Of a stretch of DNA of 64,000 bases, positions 63,915 through 64,000 are shown in pieces. The notes under the pieces are model-generated. The model did not search any database and had not been told where the DNA came from. It saw nothing but the letters and a program-made list of their open reading frames with translations. Positions within the stretch are counted from its first letter, which is position 1, and every line of letters begins with the position of its first letter. This DNA is from Saxidomus purpurata. Taxonomy: Eukaryota > Mollusca > Bivalvia > Venerida > Veneridae. Both the position numbers and the translations under genes were made by a program. The DNA lies in assembly GCA_022818135.1 (NCBI GenBank), contig JAFMSR010000001.1:4813663-4877662 (forward strand). The letters are read 5' to 3'.

Positions 63915-64000
63915 ATAACTATAAAGTGGTTAGGGCATTCGCCTCCAGAACAGGAGGTTCCGGGTTTGAATCCCAGCCCAAGCACAGGATGTGTCCTTTG
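63915..64000 (+). repeat. tRNA-derived SINE head, cut by the window edge
   Basis: Contains an A-box-like tggttagggcattcgcctcc and a B-box ccgggtttgaatcccagc, with an anticodon-like stem cctcc/ggagg. The tRNA fold is plausible but the acceptor stem was not confirmed. Lies downstream of GFM2 exon 5. Confidence 0.5.

Overview
The window is animal nuclear DNA: AT-rich, with short conserved exons split by long GT-AG introns and many repeats. The repeats include elements with ~140-190 bp core units, a (GGAC)n-type microsatellite and a 3' hairpin. These resemble the bivalve 'pearl' or non-autonomous Helentron/Helitron-like repeats, so I infer a bivalve mollusc; the species cannot be named from sequence alone. 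One assembly gap lies at 16810-17309. Two homopolymer blocks (28290-29010 and 34783-35210) look like consensus errors.

Gene layout, left to right: (1) the last coding exon of syntaxin-5 (STX5, +, 511-670); (2) an unrecognised multi-exon gene on the - strand, eight phase-consistent exons from 18774 down to a stop at 11337; (3) a complete NUP133 on the - strand (50897 to 21358), for which I could join 34 exons with no phase break into 3327 nt, or 1108 residues; (4) the 5' part of GFM2, the mitochondrial ribosome-releasing factor 2 / EF-G2 (+, five exons, 55935-63711), cut by the right edge. STX5 and the unknown gene are tail to tail, the unknown gene and NUP133 are in tandem, and NUP133 and GFM2 are head to head across about 5 kb that is largely transposon-derived.

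These are housekeeping genes with unrelated jobs: Golgi SNARE fusion, nuclear pore Y-complex scaffold, mitochondrial ribosome recycling. They are neighbours, not a pathway. Most other DNA is mobile or tandem repeat: at least six Helentron/pearl-like families (some nested), tRNA-derived SINEs (one full length with a perfect 13-bp target duplication), a LINE reverse-transcriptase relic split by a foldback element, Tigger/pogo relics and related MITEs, terminal-inverted-repeat elements around the GFM2 5' end, and three large minisatellites (45, 36 and 36 bp) in NUP133 introns.

The most interesting material is the unrecognised conserved gene, the common architecture of the Helentron-like families, one copy carrying an endonuclease-domain fragment, and a GC-rich inverted repeat just downstream of the unknown gene's stop.
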